7,019 bases of DNA, taken from assembly GCA_015232735.1 (NCBI GenBank), contig JADFZC010000132.1:1-7019 (forward strand), read 5' to 3'. This DNA is from Oligoflexales bacterium (lineage in GTDB: Bacteria > Bdellovibrionota > Oligoflexia > Oligoflexales > Oligoflexaceae). This document shows positions 5,589 to 7,019 of this stretch, piece after piece. The stretch's first letter is position 1, and each line of letters starts with the position of its first letter. The position numbers and the translations under genes were made by a program. The notes below the pieces were generated by a model that saw only the letters and a program-made list of their open reading frames with translations, was not told the DNA's origin and did not search any database.

Positions 5589-7019
5589 ATGGAAATCATT
5601 CATGGAAATTTCGGCAAATCAGCTGCCGCCACTGTGATTGCATGTGGTTTCCTTTACATTTCCTATGGGATTTTCCATAACAGGATCATAACAGAGGATT
5701 CTCCGGCAAATCCTTTAAAACCCGTTCTTTTGTCGAGCAAAGTCGAAAAATACGACCTTGGCGGCAGTCTTGAATACCTTGAAGACCCAAAAGGGATTCT
5801 GTCAATAGATGACGCTGCATCGCCGATAAATAGCGATTTCTGGTCAATCAGCAAATGGGACACGCCAAATTTTGGACTTACCGAGTCGGTTTATTGGCTA
5901 AGGCTGACAATGAAAAATGATGACAATAGAGACAGTGAATGGCTTCTGGAACTTGGCAATCCGACCATCGAGGAAATTGAATTTTATTACAGGCGTCCTG
6001 ATGCTTCATTTGAGATTAAAAAAACCGGCAGCATCCTTCCTTTCAGTTCACGTGAATTTGATGATTCCAATTTCCTTTTTAAGACCAACGTTCCCATGGG
6101 CTCAACGGCACAGTTCTATATCAAGGCAAAAAGCACGAATCCAATGATCCTCCCTCTGACCCTGTATCCTTTTGATAGCTATCTGAACTTGAAGAATTTT
6201 AAAGATCATCTTAATTTTCTTGTTTTCGGCATGACCACGGTCATGTGCGTGTACAGTATCATCCTCTTTGCTTCAATGAAAAAATTATCATATGTCTACT
6301 ACATGATGCATCTTATTAGCATCCTGGTCGTGCAATTTTCAGCATCCGGCTACTCGTCCCGATATTTTTTCACAGAAAGTAACTACTTGTCGACTTTTCT
6401 GAATCCATTTTTCCTTTCTTCATCGATCTTCTGGCTTTTCCTTTTTTCCCTCGACTTCCTCGACATAAAAAAATTTTCTCCCAGACTGTTCAAATATTCC
6501 ATGCTTTTTGTCATCGCTTCCGCACTTGTCATGGGAGTTTCGATTTCTTCCCTTAACAGGGAAACAATGATATATACTGCCGTTCTCTTGATCGGGAGTT
6601 TTTCTTTCCTTCTGCTTATTGGAATGTATGCATTTTTTTACGGTAACAGAACTGCAAAATTCTATCTGTTTGCATTTTGCCCTTTCCTTCTTGGTGGAAT
6701 CTGCACAGCTTTATGGCTGCTTGCAGCTGTGCCTTCCAGTATTATTTTCAAATACGGGTATCAATTGGGCCTCATCATCGAACTGATATTTCTGTCCATC
6801 TCGCTCAGCGACATATTCCTTCAGGTCATAAAAAATTCCAAGTACAGGGTCAATGACCTGAAAACCAGCCTTGAAAACCTCAAATCCTCAATCGAGACAA
6901 GGGTCAATCAACAGATATCGGATATGGTTACCGAAAACGAGATGATAAAAAAAATCTACGAGCAGAAGGTTCTTTTCTTTCAAAATGTCTCCCATGAATT
7001 CAAAACACCTTTGACATTG
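5589..7019 (+). CDS. 7TMR-DISM sensor histidine kinase (3' end outside window)
   Basis: Membrane sensor kinase; 477 residues are visible and the frame runs off the right edge without a stop. Residues 11-28 form a hydrophobic signal peptide or anchor. Residues about 50-195 match the 7TMR-DISM extracellular type 2 domain, with YDLGGSLEYLEDPKG (55-69) and SVYWLRLTMKN (100-110), a beta-jellyroll thought to bind carbohydrate-like ligands. Seven transmembrane segments follow (about 208-230, 235-254, 270-291, 300-320, 326-350, 357-381, 389-413), then a coiled-coil linker (about 415-458) and the start of a HisKA domain. H469 in FFQNVSHEFKTPLT is the expected autophosphorylation site. The ATP-binding domain, and any fused receiver, would lie beyond the window. 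A ribosome binding site fits the ATG at 5589. The gene points away from the lipoprotein gene and is the only kinase seen near the three receiver genes, so it is a plausible but unproven phosphodonor. Confidence 0.9.
   Translation, partial: MEIIHGNFGKSAAATVIACGFLYISYGIFHNRIITEDSPANPLKPVLLSSKVEKYDLGGSLEYLEDPKGILSIDDAASPINSDFWSISKWDTPNFGLTESVYWLRLTMKNDDNRDSEWLLELGNPTIEEIEFYYRRPDASFEIKKTGSILPFSSREFDDSNFLFKTNVPMGSTAQFYIKAKSTNPMILPLTLYPFDSYLNLKNFKDHLNFLVFGMTTVMCVYSIILFASMKKLSYVYYMMHLISILVVQFSASGYSSRYFFTESNYLSTFLNPFFLSSSIFWLFLFSLDFLDIKKFSPRLFKYSMLFVIASALVMGVSISSLNRETMIYTAVLLIGSFSFLLLIGMYAFFYGNRTAKFYLFAFCPFLLGGICTALWLLAAVPSSIIFKYGYQLGLIIELIFLSISLSDIFLQVIKNSKYRVNDLKTSLENLKSSIETRVNQQISDMVTENEMIKKIYEQKVLFFQNVSHEFKTPLTL

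Noticed and set aside
5917..6147. Short + strand frame inside the kinase gene
   Set aside because: It is in a different frame from the kinase, whose extracellular-domain motifs run through this stretch uninterrupted.

Overview
The window comes from a moderately AT-rich diderm bacterium and is dominated by signal transduction. The lineage cannot be fixed from 7 kb. A lipoprotein signal peptide with Asn just before the Cys, a class III adenylate cyclase fused to tandem receivers, and a 7TMR-DISM histidine kinase together resemble spirochaetes or other deep-branching diderm groups, but this is only a suggestion.

Layout. Positions 2-4420 hold three genes on the + strand. The first, cut by the left edge, encodes receiver-receiver-adenylate cyclase. 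After a 209-base gap with two terminator-like hairpins comes a degenerate receiver fused to about six TPR repeats and a basic tail. After a further 37 bases comes a protein of alternating receiver and beta-rich (possibly PilZ-like) domains, apparently an internal duplication. None of the three has a recognisable DNA-binding output. Converging on them from the - strand (4436-5197) is a lipoprotein gene of unrecognised family. A 371-base region between the lipoprotein gene's longest open frame and the next gene (5219-5588) contains a perfect 9-bp hairpin, a 10-bp inverted repeat and four of the five copies of a TATTGAC motif (the fifth lies just inside the lipoprotein gene). From 5589 to the right edge, a large + strand gene encodes a 7TMR-DISM sensor histidine kinase, cut just after its phosphorylatable histidine.

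Working together (inference). The kinase would sense an extracytoplasmic ligand and phosphorylate one or more of the five receiver or receiver-like domains upstream. The outputs would be cAMP synthesis and protein-protein scaffolding (TPR, beta domains) rather than direct transcription control. The lipoprotein shares a control region with the kinase and could be a periplasmic partner. No mobile element, tRNA, rRNA or CRISPR array was seen.
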